DNA from: a virus
Length of the DNA: 42,447 nt
Reading direction: 5' to 3' (one strand)
IMG/VR virus record: IMGVR_UViG_3300032006_001297
Location: 1-42,447 of that record
The position numbers and the translations under genes were made by a program. Shown one piece after another: positions 30,190-39,241 of the stretch (the first letter of the stretch is position 1; each line of letters begins with the position of its first letter). Below the pieces are notes generated by a model. That model did not search any database. It saw only the letters and a program-made list of their open reading frames with translations, and was not told the origin of the DNA.

Positions 30190-31207
30190 CCTGTTCGCCT
30201 TTTTTACTACCATAATTAAATTCTTGAAAAACTGCTTCTTCAAGTCTTTTCATTACATCCTCAGTAAAATACTTTTCTGGATTTTTCACTATTGCCTTTT
30301 CAAATACTTTTGTACCATCAGGCATTTCAAATCTAGTTGAAACTTTTTTAAATATCTCATACTTTTCTGCAATCTCAACCAAACCATAATATTGATCTAA
30401 ACCAGTTTGATAATCAAGCATTGCTTCTATTGTAGATTCTTCTTTAGTAAGTCTACCCTTTACCAACTTCATTTTAATAATGTTTCCTAATACCTCAGTA
30501 CCGTCTTTAAACTTTTTCTTTCTAAGTGTTACAATAACAGAAGCTGCATATTTAATTCCACCACCACCAGAAATTTCTTGTGTTGGAACATATGCACCGA
30601 CTTTTTCGTAAGTATGATTCGTAATGATTAGAGGAATATTTTTTGTTGCAAGTTTCAATGCAATAGTTCTGAATGTTCCTCGAACAACTGGTGCTCGCGT
30701 CATATCTCTTTTATCAGAACCACTTGCAGAATCCTCCATTTCTTTTCTAGTAGAAAGATTACCAAGTGAATCTAAAAACATCATAACTTTTGTGTCTTTA
30801 TCTAAACCATCAACCATCTTAATACATTGTGTCCTGAATTCTTCTACTGTGGCAACTGGTAATACAATAAATCTATCAGGATCTAAACCACGTTCCGTAA
30901 TCATATTTGTAGTTAATGCACCTTCACTCTCAAAGTATACAATAACATTTTCTTTATTTTCTTCTAAAAAATTCTTTGCAATACTCAATGCAAAGAAAGT
31001 TTTACCTACAGACTCTTGCCCTGCTAAACAAGTTATCTTGTTTGATGGAACACCACCATACATAGATCCTGATAATAAAGCATTTAACGAATAAGACCCA
31101 GTAGATATATAAGTACTGCAATCGCCAACAATCCCAGAGGATACAACCGACGCCAAATCATTATCACTCTCCTTTAATAAGTGTTTAACTAAACTATTTA
31201 CTGCCAT
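30179..31207 (-). CDS. uvsX: UvsX, RecA-like recombinase
   Basis: The 342-residue protein has the RecA core: Walker A GQESVGKT (63-70), IVYFESEG (89-96, catalytic Glu), Walker B VMMFLDSLGN (141-150), and IITNHTYEKVGAYVPTQEISGGGGIKYAAS with the L2 region. UvsX drives strand exchange, recombination-dependent replication and repair, with UvsY as loader (not in this window). The ATG at 31207 follows GGAGGTAAATA, one of the best ribosome sites in the window, consistent with high expression. Confidence 0.95.
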   Translation of the reverse strand: MAVNSLVKHLLKESDNDLASVVSSGIVGDCSTYISTGSYSLNALLSGSMYGGVPSNKITCLAGQESVGKTFFALSIAKNFLEENKENVIVYFESEGALTTNMITERGLDPDRFIVLPVATVEEFRTQCIKMVDGLDKDTKVMMFLDSLGNLSTRKEMEDSASGSDKRDMTRAPVVRGTFRTIALKLATKNIPLIITNHTYEKVGAYVPTQEISGGGGIKYAASVIVTLRKKKFKDGTEVLGNIIKMKLVKGRLTKEESTIEAMLDYQTGLDQYYGLVEIAEKYEIFKKVSTRFEMPDGTKVFEKAIVKNPEKYFTEDVMKRLEEAVFQEFNYGSKKGEQDET

Positions 31208-31220
31208 TATTTACCTCCTT

Positions 31221-33740
31221 TCACCCAAAAAATGATTCCAATGAACCTGTTTCTTCTGATTTCCAACCAATCACATCTAATATGTTTTTAACAGGCTGAA
31301 GAAATGATTTCTCGAATTGTAAATCATAATCAATATATTTTTCTAAATTTAATTCTTTTGGCAAAACAGTAGAAATTGCTATTACATTTTCACCAAGAAT
31401 ATTTGGTTCTTTCAAATATGCAAACTTAATCTTTTCACCATCACGAATTAATTGATATTTTCTTGTTAGATTTTTTTCTTTTAAATGGTAATTATATAAC
31501 AACGCACCTCTCACATGAATTGGTGTGGCCTTAACGTAGATGTCTTTTGAGGATTTATATTTACTCAATCCTTTAACTGAACGAGGAAAGGCAATATCAT
31601 TAAAACTTAAAGTTTTAAATATTTCTCTATATTCATCAATAGTTTTTATTACTGTTTTCTCATCTGTGTTAATAATAACTTTTATAAGTGCTTGAATGTT
31701 CTCTCTACACCATTGAGGTGTAGAACTTCTAACACTTTCAAGACCCATTATTTTTAACTTGGGTTCTTTATATAATACTCCCTCATTATCATAAACATTG
31801 AGTATGTATCTTTTCTTTGCCGTCCAGATGCCTTTGTCTGCAATCGACTCACGTTTCATCACCATCTTTTGTTCATAAGCATTTATGTATGAATAAAGGT
31901 TCTTATAACAATTATCAATATACGGTTCAATTTTATCTTTACACATCTTATCAAGGAACTGGATGATCTTTTCAGTCTCAATTCCCTCTCCAAAGATTTC
32001 ATCAACCATTTCATCAAAAGTGATATAAATACTATCCGTGTCCGATGCAACCACATAGTCTTTGTCTCCTGTCTTTAATAAATCATTGATGAATTTATTT
32101 ATATACTTCTCTATCCATCTAATAGATAATTGACCAGAAGTTGTAATTGCTTCTGCTTGTTCAGGAGAATAATAAAGAAAATATTGATTTGCTAATGCAC
32201 CGTAAGCACTATTAAGAAGAATCTTCTTTGCCATTTGCACGTTATCATATTTTGCAATATTATTGACTACCTCTTCTTTGTTTTTGTAATTACCATCTTC
32301 CAATCTTTGTTGTTCTTCGAGCATTTTCTTTTTAAAGATAACTCTTTCATCATACATTGCTTTCATCAACTTTGGCAAAAAACCTTGTTTTGTGATTGAA
32401 AAATGTTCACCGTTTGGTGTAACAGTAACTTTATGTTCTTTTAGATATTTTGTATTTAATTTCTTTTCAAGAATACCATTAACACCATCAGAATATTTGA
32501 TTTTTAAAACTTCATCCTTTGATATAGTTTCTGGACTAATATTATATTGCTGAATCAAATGTGGATATAAGCTATTCAGATCAAACGACACCACCCACTT
32601 GTGCATACCAACATGAGGATCTTTTACATAACCACCTTCAATAGTCCTAGAACCACCCTTATGCCTATTCTGTGGAACTGCTATGTTTTGATCTTTAAGA
32701 AAATTGTAAATAATCGTTTCCCAAGTTTTTACCGGAGAAAATACATCCTCGAAATTAATCTTAGATTCGTATGCTATGGTTATAATTAAATCCAACAATT
32801 TCATTTTATCGTCAAGTTTTTTGACAATCTCAACATCTTTGATATTATATTCTATAAATTTCTGATAATCTGTTTTATATAAATCATACCCCTGCATTTC
32901 ATCATCTGTGATCTTACCCATACCGAGTTCGACTTGGCCTATGTAATCTAAACGGTAGGATTCACGCACTTTGTAAGTATATTTTTTATATAACTCAATA
33001 TAATCTAATGTCGATATACCAATAATACTATAATATTGATTATCTCGACCTGCTATAACAACATTCTTATCGACTACTCTTTTTATTGGTGAAAGATATT
33101 GTGATTCAAGACCAAGATATTTCAAACGATTAATAATGTATGGAATATCAAAAAACTTACAATTCCATCCAGAAATAATATGTGGAGGATTGTCCTTCCA
33201 CCATTGTAAAAACAATTCCATCATTTCTGTTTCATTATCAGATTGAAAATATTTAATTGTCTTATCAGGATCATTCGGAGTATATTCACCAATACCAAAA
33301 ACATAATAAACATCAGTAATACTATTATGAATAGTTAATGATGTTATTGGAGATGTTGCTAAACGAATATCTGGAAAACCTTGATCGGAGGCAACTTCAA
33401 TGTCAATGATGTAAATTAATAGCTTGGAAGCATCCCATTGTACATCACCAGAATATTCTTCGGATAGATACTGCATCACATAATTTGTGTTGCCATGAAT
33501 GGAATAATTACTTACACCACTATATCTTTCTACAAATTCTTTAGATTCTTTTATTGAACCAAACTGAACATCACCTAACGGTTCATTCTTTAATGACTTA
33601 AATGTTTGTTTGTCTTTTGGTGCAGGAACATAAAGTGTGGGTTTGAAATTTACAGTAGCAGAATATTCTTCACCTTTGTTATCTATCTCACGAATATAAA
33701 TCTTATTAAAAACTTGACTAGCATAGGTATAGAATTTCAT
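31221..33740 (-). CDS. 43: DNA polymerase, family B, T4 gp43-like
   Basis: The 839-residue enzyme is a bit shorter than T4 gp43 (898). Exonuclease motifs: IDIE (112-115), WNCKFFD (192-198) and YNIKDVE (298-304). Polymerase motifs: A, SFDLNSLYPH with Asp387; B, KKILLNSAYG (505-514); C, SDTDS (566-570). All catalytic acidic residues are present, so replication and proofreading should be active. It works with the clamp gp45. The gene starts unit 2: a promoter ends 10 bases before the ATG, leaving essentially no leader. Confidence 0.96.
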   Translation of the reverse strand: MKFYTYASQVFNKIYIREIDNKGEEYSATVNFKPTLYVPAPKDKQTFKSLKNEPLGDVQFGSIKESKEFVERYSGVSNYSIHGNTNYVMQYLSEEYSGDVQWDASKLLIYIIDIEVASDQGFPDIRLATSPITSLTIHNSITDVYYVFGIGEYTPNDPDKTIKYFQSDNETEMMELFLQWWKDNPPHIISGWNCKFFDIPYIINRLKYLGLESQYLSPIKRVVDKNVVIAGRDNQYYSIIGISTLDYIELYKKYTYKVRESYRLDYIGQVELGMGKITDDEMQGYDLYKTDYQKFIEYNIKDVEIVKKLDDKMKLLDLIITIAYESKINFEDVFSPVKTWETIIYNFLKDQNIAVPQNRHKGGSRTIEGGYVKDPHVGMHKWVVSFDLNSLYPHLIQQYNISPETISKDEVLKIKYSDGVNGILEKKLNTKYLKEHKVTVTPNGEHFSITKQGFLPKLMKAMYDERVIFKKKMLEEQQRLEDGNYKNKEEVVNNIAKYDNVQMAKKILLNSAYGALANQYFLYYSPEQAEAITTSGQLSIRWIEKYINKFINDLLKTGDKDYVVASDTDSIYITFDEMVDEIFGEGIETEKIIQFLDKMCKDKIEPYIDNCYKNLYSYINAYEQKMVMKRESIADKGIWTAKKRYILNVYDNEGVLYKEPKLKIMGLESVRSSTPQWCRENIQALIKVIINTDEKTVIKTIDEYREIFKTLSFNDIAFPRSVKGLSKYKSSKDIYVKATPIHVRGALLYNYHLKEKNLTRKYQLIRDGEKIKFAYLKEPNILGENVIAISTVLPKELNLEKYIDYDLQFEKSFLQPVKNILDVIGWKSEETGSLESFFG

Positions 33741-33749
33741 AGTATATAC

Positions 33750-33778
33750 ATTATATCAAAAAAGAGGTGAAAATACAA
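33750..33778 (-). promoter_or_regulatory. Sigma70-like promoter for gp43 (leaderless layout)
   Basis: Read leftward, TTGTAT (33778-33773), a 17-base spacer and TATAAT (33755-33750). The predicted start lies at about 33743, two or three bases before the polymerase ATG at 33740. CCTTGTATT here is repeated exactly at the QueE promoter. Confidence 0.75.
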
Positions 33779-33785
33779 GGAAAAA

Positions 33786-34067
33786 TTAGGATATAATATT
33801 GGATTTTGCACTCGGAACAACAATACCAGAACCAAATACACGGTTGTATTCATTCAAAATAGTTGAACTAGGGGTGGCAGTAATAATTATCATTGTTTCC
33901 TTTAACTGATATTCTTTATCCTCTGCATATGGCAACCACGGTTGAAATGCAATTTGTTCTTTGTTCACGGGAATCATTATAACTGGATTTTTTATAACAT
34001 TAGTTTTTTCATCATATTCCCCAATAAGCTCCTCGCCGTTGAATAATTTGACTATTTTTATGTTCAT
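33786..34067 (-). CDS. Conserved T4-like marine phage protein, Sm-like fold likely
   Basis: A 93-residue protein: MNIKIVKLFNGEELIGEYDEKTNVIKNPVIMIP, then WLPYAEDKEYQLKETMIIITATPS and EYNRVFGSGIVVPS. The strand order in the first 75 residues resembles an Sm/LSm barrel, and I recall close relatives next to gp43 in cyanophage T4-likes. AAGGAG lies seven bases before the ATG at 34067. RNA binding is inferred only. Confidence 0.7.
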   Translation of the reverse strand: MNIKIVKLFNGEELIGEYDEKTNVIKNPVIMIPVNKEQIAFQPWLPYAEDKEYQLKETMIIITATPSSTILNEYNRVFGSGIVVPSAKSNIIS

Positions 34068-34296
34068 TCACTTTCTCCTTATCATCATCTGGAATAAATT
34101 TATCTGGAATAAATTTCTTTTCAAGCTTTTTATCTTCTTCTTCAGCATTATTACCTAATGCCTTTTCCATTCTTCTATCAGCCATATTACCCAAAGCACC
34201 ACCAACTGCACCAGCAACACTTTGTATGGTAAGATCAGCAACAGTCGAACATCCTGTACACATAATAAAAATAACTACAATCATTTTTTTAATCAT
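34012..34296 (-). CDS. Small lipoprotein with glycine-zipper segment
   Basis: A 94-residue protein with a lipoprotein signal (MIKKMIVVIFIMCTGCS, lipidated Cys about 16), then AGAVGGALGNMADRR, a glycine-zipper-like stretch, and a highly charged tail (EEEDKKLEKKF, DDDKEKVNEHK). The last 56 bases overlap the start of the next gene in another frame. It is unusual to find a lipoprotein within the replication cluster; function unknown. Confidence 0.65.
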   Translation of the reverse strand: MIKKMIVVIFIMCTGCSTVADLTIQSVAGAVGGALGNMADRRMEKALGNNAEEEDKKLEKKFIPDKFIPDDDKEKVNEHKNSQIIQRRGAYWGI

Positions 34297-34763
34297 AATG
34301 CGAAATCTTCACCTATTTCAAAAGTTTTATCTTTTTTAGGATCATCACTTGTTTTAAGGGAAACATTACCAATAGTATACTTAGCCTGCAAATCCCATTC
34401 CGATTTTTCACTAAACGGAAGTATTTTCATTTGTCGAATGGATGTGGTTGGTTGTGCTTTTTCAGGAGACACAATTTCAACTAGATCCCATTCATTTAAC
34501 AGGTTCACAACAGTATTTCTACGTTCAATATCATTTTCAGAAATATTAGTAGGCTTACCATCCAAGGCAAAAAGTTCTTTAAAGTGAACAATATAATATT
34601 TACCTTGTTTGTGAAGTATATGGCAAGATTGAAATAACTTCTTTTCTCTCCGTGAAGCAATTCCAATTCGTGTGAGAGTTTCTTTAACTTTTAAAAAATC
34701 ATCATCCTCTTTCAGTCGGACTTCTATCATATCCTCGATAGACCATTCAACATTCTCATTCAT
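34293..34763 (-). CDS. regA: RegA translational repressor
   Basis: The 156-residue protein has the T4 RegA plan: DFLKVKETLTRIGIASRREKKLFQSCHILHKQGKYYIVHFKELF follows T4 RegA almost segment by segment, as does WDLVEIVSP and the closing WDLQAKYTIGN. It has an 11-residue N-terminal extension and about 30 extra C-terminal residues. RegA binds around the start codon of early messages and represses translation, including clamp and clamp-loader genes in T4. AAAGGATGAG precedes the ATG. Its position between gp62 and gp43 is conserved. Confidence 0.92.
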   Translation of the reverse strand: MNENVEWSIEDMIEVRLKEDDDFLKVKETLTRIGIASRREKKLFQSCHILHKQGKYYIVHFKELFALDGKPTNISENDIERRNTVVNLLNEWDLVEIVSPEKAQPTTSIRQMKILPFSEKSEWDLQAKYTIGNVSLKTSDDPKKDKTFEIGEDFAL

Positions 34764-34798
34764 ATCTCATCCTTTCATTTATATAACCCATGATGTAG

Positions 34799-34806
34799 TA
34801 TTTATA
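34799..34806 (-). promoter_or_regulatory. T4-like late promoter box before regA
   Basis: TATAAATA read leftward in the 46-base gap between gp62 and regA, 36 bases before the regA ATG. Position supports it; base composition makes chance matches common. Confidence 0.4.
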
Positions 34807-34809
34807 ATA

Positions 34810-35187
34810 TTATGACGTACCACCCTTATACAACTTCTGCTTGATATATTTTATGTCCTTTTCAGATAAAATAGACAATGCTCTGATAGCCTTTTCTGTA
34901 CTAAATTTGTAGTATTCTTTTACAATTTCCATATTTTCATATTTTTTTCCCTTTACCCAATACTTCTTTGATCGCTTTTTCTTTGGAACTGCATGATAAA
35001 AAAAATCATAATGTGCTTTATCATTAATATCTGGAAAACTATTTAATTCATTAACATAATGAATAATATCATTATGATAAGACAATGTACGATTAATTAG
35101 AAATTGTTTATAATCTTTTCTTTCTGGTATTTCTTCATCATAACTTTCTTTAGTAACTAAGTCATGTGCATATTCAAAAGGATTCAT
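34810..35187 (-). CDS. 62: Clamp-loader small subunit, gp62-like
   Basis: The 125-residue protein opens MNPFEYAHDLV and contains FLINRTLSYHNDIIHYVNELNSF, AHYDFFYHAVPKKKRSKKYW and IVKEYYKFSTEKAIRALSILS, which matches the shortened gp62 of marine T4-like phages (T4 gp62 is 187 residues). It works with the ATPase gp44 to load the gp45 clamp. gp44, usually just upstream, is not here. It sits two bases after the upstream gene. Confidence 0.85.
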   Translation of the reverse strand: MNPFEYAHDLVTKESYDEEIPERKDYKQFLINRTLSYHNDIIHYVNELNSFPDINDKAHYDFFYHAVPKKKRSKKYWVKGKKYENMEIVKEYYKFSTEKAIRALSILSEKDIKYIKQKLYKGGTS

Positions 35188-35189
35188 TT

Positions 35190-35909
35190 TTACTCCTCTT
35201 CAGCAGGTGGTGAATCTTCATGCCATCTACCTTTTTTAATTTTCAATGAAGCGTCATAGGGATTCCAATCAACATCTCTTAAAAAAGTTAATGGATTAAT
35301 TTTTTTCTTCCTTATTTTTTTCTTTCGTGGCCTTTCAAAATCTTCCATTGGTTCTCCTGACCAAGGATCTGCTAATTCGTCTAAAGAATTACTGCCAGGA
35401 AAATCACCAAATTCGTTTCCATGTTTATCATTGAAATTATCTTCGTCTTGTAAATCTTTCAATAATTTTCGTTTTTCAGCTTCAATATCATCTAAAAAAG
35501 TTTCTTTATATCTATTCATACGTTTACGAAAATCATTTATCCGATTCATTTTTTCCATTTCTTCCTTGGCAGAACGACCTTTATCTATTCTTGCTCTTTT
35601 TTCAATAATCTGTTTTCTTACATCATCCGGCATACTATCCCACTTTTTCATAAGAACCATATTTAAATTATGGAATATACGATTATATAAATCTTCATCT
35701 TCCAAAGCAGATGCCAAGGCCAACACTAAAGAAAAAGTTTTATTTAAATCTTCTATATCACCTAAATAACCATCCTCCGAATTTTCCAAATCGTGACTAG
35801 TTAATTCGACCGTACCATCAGCACGAACTATTAAGGCACTATCATCCGAAGTTAAACGAACAATTAATTTTCCGTCTTTATCGAAATTATTTGGTTTATT
35901 TTCTTCCAT
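35190..35909 (-). CDS. Conserved marine T4-like phage protein in the gp44 position
   Basis: The ATG at 35909 with a GGGGG site is preferred, giving 239 residues; an upstream extension crosses a promoter box. The protein begins NFDKDGKLIVRLTSDDSALIVRADGTVELTSHDLE, then YLGDIEDLNKTFSLVLALASALEDEDLYNRIFHNLNMVL, which I recall as an uncharacterised conserved protein of cyanophage-like myoviruses. The middle is a long charged helix and the C-terminus is basic then acidic. It lacks Walker motifs, so it is not gp44. Confidence 0.75.
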   Translation of the reverse strand: MEENKPNNFDKDGKLIVRLTSDDSALIVRADGTVELTSHDLENSEDGYLGDIEDLNKTFSLVLALASALEDEDLYNRIFHNLNMVLMKKWDSMPDDVRKQIIEKRARIDKGRSAKEEMEKMNRINDFRKRMNRYKETFLDDIEAEKRKLLKDLQDEDNFNDKHGNEFGDFPGSNSLDELADPWSGEPMEDFERPRKKKIRKKKINPLTFLRDVDWNPYDASLKIKKGRWHEDSPPAEEE

Positions 35910-35931
35910 ACCATCCCCCTTTATATAAAGG

Positions 35932-35939
35932 TATTTATA
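35932..35939 (-). promoter_or_regulatory. T4-like late promoter box
   Basis: TATAAATA read leftward in the 49-base gap after gp45, 22 bases before the ATG at 35909, followed by a GGGGG ribosome site. This is the best-spaced of the late-type boxes. Confidence 0.5.
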
Positions 35940-35958
35940 TATCCAGTAAAGAGTATGC

Positions 35959-36627
35959 CTAAGAATATTGACTATTTGGTTCAAGTGCTATCCAATATTC
36001 TAAGTTTTTACCAGCACTTTTGAAATGTGATACCCCTTTAGAAGATATAGAAACATCATAATCACCCGGTAAAAGTTTTAAATTCTCTCTTTTAAAGTAA
36101 ATAGTAAACTTTTCTTTGACACCTTCTCCAATTTCTTCCGAATAATCGGCAGATGTATCATTTTTTTGATTATTTGCACATAAATAAATTTTATTCGACT
36201 TTGTACAACCTTTTAATGAAATATCATGTAATTGCAATATATTTGCTGTCTTGAAAAGATTATTAAAAAAATCTTCCGTCAATTTAAAATTAATTTCACA
36301 TTCTGGCAAATCTATTTCTTTCTCAGGTTTAATTACATAATCGGAGTCTGCATAAAAATATTTAACTTTTCTTTTTGCAGATGATACAACCAAATGACTA
36401 TCTTTAAATTCAACTTCTGCGTCTGGTAAAGAAGTCAACAAACCAAGAAATTCTGTTAAATCATATATTGCAACTTCCATAGGAAAATCCTCTTCAACAT
36501 CTGCATGGGCTAAAATGTTCTTTAGAGAATTAATTGTTTTAATTTTCTTACCAGGTTTTATCACGATTGATTGATTTATTTCAGAAAAATTCTTCAATAT
36601 CTCAAGTGTTTCATTACTAATTTTCAT
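35959..36627 (-). CDS. 45: Sliding clamp, T4 gp45-like
   Basis: The 222-residue protein matches T4 gp45 (228) from the start, LKNFSEINQSIVIKPGKKIKT, through VAIYDLTEFLGLLTSLPDAEV, to the end FKSAGKNLEYWIALE. The clamp is a trimeric ring that holds gp43 on DNA and, in T4, also activates late transcription, which fits the TATAAATA boxes seen in the window. GGAGATTTT precedes the ATG. It directly follows the 7-deazaguanine cluster. Confidence 0.93.
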   Translation of the reverse strand: MKISNETLEILKNFSEINQSIVIKPGKKIKTINSLKNILAHADVEEDFPMEVAIYDLTEFLGLLTSLPDAEVEFKDSHLVVSSAKRKVKYFYADSDYVIKPEKEIDLPECEINFKLTEDFFNNLFKTANILQLHDISLKGCTKSNKIYLCANNQKNDTSADYSEEIGEGVKEKFTIYFKRENLKLLPGDYDVSISSKGVSHFKSAGKNLEYWIALEPNSQYS

Positions 36628-36636
36628 AAAAATCTC

Positions 36637-37938
36637 CTAAAGGGTTTGACCATCTCGAATAGCAACTGCGTCTGCTACTTCATTAAAATTGAATACAGGA
36701 TCAACTAATCCGTTTCTTTCAAATGCTACTTTCCTCATAAAACACGGAGCACAATTATCACAATGTCTTTTACCATCACCATAACAACTCCAAGTTAAAT
36801 CATACGGTACATCTAATGCAACTCCTTCCTTAACAATTTCATGTTTCATATAAGTTGCTATTGGCTGCAACAACTCAATCTTAACTTTATTTTGAGTAGC
36901 AAAAGGAAGTATATCATTGAACTTCCTACCAAACTCTTGCTCATTGTCTGGATATGCACCACTTTCTTCTAAATTACCACCGAATGCTATGTTACCAAAT
37001 TTGTTTGCTTCTGCATAAGCAGTTAAAACTGCCAACATTAATAGATTTCTACCAGACACCCAATCCATAGCATATTCAGTTCCTTCAATCTGTGACTTAT
37101 GATAAGTCCCTTCTGTAATAGTTCCACGCATAACATCAGGCATTTGAATAAATCTTAAATCAAATCCACCATGTTCTGCTATCTTTTTTATGAAACTAAC
37201 TTCTTTATCTTGAGCTAAACAATTATACATTAAATGCACAAGTGTTACATCATAACCTTTTGCCTGTAACATATATGCAACAGTTGTAGAATCTAATCCT
37301 GCTGAAGCACTAACCAAAACTTTTTTATTATGTTCTCTTGGTAAATCTTTTATTTTAATATGATCTGTCGAATAAGCCTTAGAAGAACAAACTTTCATAA
37401 TGGAATATGGTTTCATTGGTACAGAACATCCCATTAACATATCTGGTGTTGATGCAAACATAAAACCATAATTTTTTTTAATAAAATATATTGGTTTATA
37501 ATTACAAGCAAGCATTAATGATTCTTCATCAAAATATGCTATTGCATAACTTCCTTCTATCTTTTGTATATTCTCATAAAGACTACTAAAATTTCTTGGT
37601 TTCAAAACTTTAGGTAATACAATGGAGTCAATAACTTCATCAGAAAAGTGTTTATCATTTGCAATAACTCCATTATGCACAATACCTTGATATGGCTGCA
37701 GTATGTCTATTTCACTTTCTGCTTCAGTTGTCGGTGTGGCACGAAAATTACCTACAACTCGTTTTCCCAATAACAACTTATTAAATAAATCAGGATCAAT
37801 GTCCCCCATACCACGAAATTCTTCCCCATCAATCCAAAAACCATGTCCATCACGACCCCTTTCTCTACCATGACTAAGTATATGGAGTTTTTCATCCGTT
37901 GATATTTCTTCACCCGTCCATCCAACTATTGAACACAT
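36637..37938 (-). CDS. queC: Glutamine amidotransferase-QueC fusion (Gat-QueC)
   Basis: Start placed at the ATG at 37938 behind AGGAG, because the next residue is then the catalytic Cys2 of a class II glutamine amidotransferase (MCSIVGWTG); the longer form would bury it. The 433-residue protein has an amidotransferase half (RERGRDGHGFW, VGNFRATPTTE, IVHNGVIAN) and a QueC half: PP-loop VSASAGLDSTT (209-219), VSGRN, and the zinc set Cys385, Cys393, Cys396, Cys399. QueC converts carboxy-deazaguanine to preQ0. Similar fusions in Crenarchaeota are implicated in archaeosine synthesis and have been reported in some phages. Probably converts preQ0, free or in DNA, to an amidino or amido form. Confidence 0.9.
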   Translation of the reverse strand: MCSIVGWTGEEISTDEKLHILSHGRERGRDGHGFWIDGEEFRGMGDIDPDLFNKLLLGKRVVGNFRATPTTEAESEIDILQPYQGIVHNGVIANDKHFSDEVIDSIVLPKVLKPRNFSSLYENIQKIEGSYAIAYFDEESLMLACNYKPIYFIKKNYGFMFASTPDMLMGCSVPMKPYSIMKVCSSKAYSTDHIKIKDLPREHNKKVLVSASAGLDSTTVAYMLQAKGYDVTLVHLMYNCLAQDKEVSFIKKIAEHGGFDLRFIQMPDVMRGTITEGTYHKSQIEGTEYAMDWVSGRNLLMLAVLTAYAEANKFGNIAFGGNLEESGAYPDNEQEFGRKFNDILPFATQNKVKIELLQPIATYMKHEIVKEGVALDVPYDLTWSCYGDGKRHCDNCAPCFMRKVAFERNGLVDPVFNFNEVADAVAIRDGQTL

Positions 37939-37948
37939 AATATATCTC

Positions 37949-39241
37949 CTAAAATAATGACGCAGCTGATACAGTTGCATCCTTAACGGTTTCTCTGTTA
38001 GTCTTTTTTAAATAATCATCTAAAAACTTATGATTAACTTCTGCCTCGACATTTTTATTATCCAACTCATTAAAAAACTTTTCAATCAGATTAAAATTAT
38101 CAACTATCTTTTTTGGAAAGAACTCATTATAAATGTCTGACAATCCACAACTAAATATTCGATTTATATTTTCAAGATATTCTAATTGTAAATATAAATT
38201 ATGAAATGCTATCATGTTATTGAATTTACCAAACACTAATTTTTCTTCTCCGGTATCTTCATCAATTTTATAACTATTAAAAAAGTTATACGGGTCAACC
38301 AAATCTTCACATATTGGACACCTACAAGGCATTTTAAAATTTTTAGACATTTCTTTATAATGAATCTGATTAGACCATTTCATTGCTTCCATACCCAAAC
38401 CAACAATATATCTTGGCCTTGTCATATAACTACCATATACACAAGTACGATTCCAATATGTCGAATCATAAGTAATCTGTATATCAATATCCATTTTATC
38501 CAATAGCATTTGTATAAACTGAAAATATACCATGCTCTCATTAGATGTTACACCAAAGATATGAAACATCTTACACTTTTCTCTATCCAATTCACCACTC
38601 TTTAATAAAAACTTTAATGCAGGAAGAATACGACCTAGATTTCCATTTGTTCCACCATAGGCCCATCCTTCAAACTGATACTTTCCTATTTCTTTATACC
38701 ATTGAGAAATTTGTTCAACAGTCAAACCTTGCAGAACATTAAGAACCGTTGTATCAGTTCTAGTTCTATTCTCCATATAATACTTTGCAGATGCAACGGA
38801 TAAATCTAAACACTCCTGATAATCTTTATATGGGGATTTTGGTGTACCATCTTCTTTTTTTAGATGTAAAGTAAAAGAAGGTCTATCAAGGATAGGAAAT
38901 ATATCACCATTTTTTTCACTCCATTCAAGAGCTATTTTATCTGTAAACTTTTTAGGATCAACTGTACCATGTGCTAGATTGTACCCACCACTATCTACAA
39001 ATATAAGAGCATCATCTGCTTGGATTGTCTTTCTAAAATCTTTTTTTCGATAAGAAGTTCCAGCAGATATTAGCATAAAAAAATTCTTAAAATAAGACTC
39101 ATTATCTTTTTTATAAATCCTCAACGATTTCTTTTTATTAAAATCTTCTTGATTTTCTTGTGCTATTTCTTGGTCTGATTTTCCATAGAACATTCCCATC
39201 AAACCATCACTATATGCAGGTATATACAATGCTTTCTTCAT
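37949..39241 (-). CDS. dpdA: DpdA-like DNA guanine transglycosylase (TGT superfamily)
   Basis: The 430-residue protein has the TGT barrel features: FVDSGGYN with Asp83, TYDSTYWNR with the probable nucleophile Asp259, and a zinc site Cys306-x-Cys308-x2-Cys311 with His347. AYGGTNGN (195-202) corresponds to the GGLAVGE loop. Phage members of this family (DpdA) exchange guanine in DNA for a 7-deazaguanine, protecting it from restriction. The cysteine-to-histidine spacing (35) is longer than in tRNA enzymes. A tRNA target cannot be excluded, but the full precursor pathway next to it in a phage favours DNA. It is coupled to FolE by an ATGA overlap. Confidence 0.88.
   Translation of the reverse strand: MKKALYIPAYSDGLMGMFYGKSDQEIAQENQEDFNKKKSLRIYKKDNESYFKNFFMLISAGTSYRKKDFRKTIQADDALIFVDSGGYNLAHGTVDPKKFTDKIALEWSEKNGDIFPILDRPSFTLHLKKEDGTPKSPYKDYQECLDLSVASAKYYMENRTRTDTTVLNVLQGLTVEQISQWYKEIGKYQFEGWAYGGTNGNLGRILPALKFLLKSGELDREKCKMFHIFGVTSNESMVYFQFIQMLLDKMDIDIQITYDSTYWNRTCVYGSYMTRPRYIVGLGMEAMKWSNQIHYKEMSKNFKMPCRCPICEDLVDPYNFFNSYKIDEDTGEEKLVFGKFNNMIAFHNLYLQLEYLENINRIFSCGLSDIYNEFFPKKIVDNFNLIEKFFNELDNKNVEAEVNHKFLDDYLKKTNRETVKDATVSAASLF

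Noticed and set aside
32096-32103. TATAAATA box within the gp43 gene
   Set aside because: It lies deep in the polymerase coding region with no nearby start; such boxes are expected by chance in AT-rich DNA.
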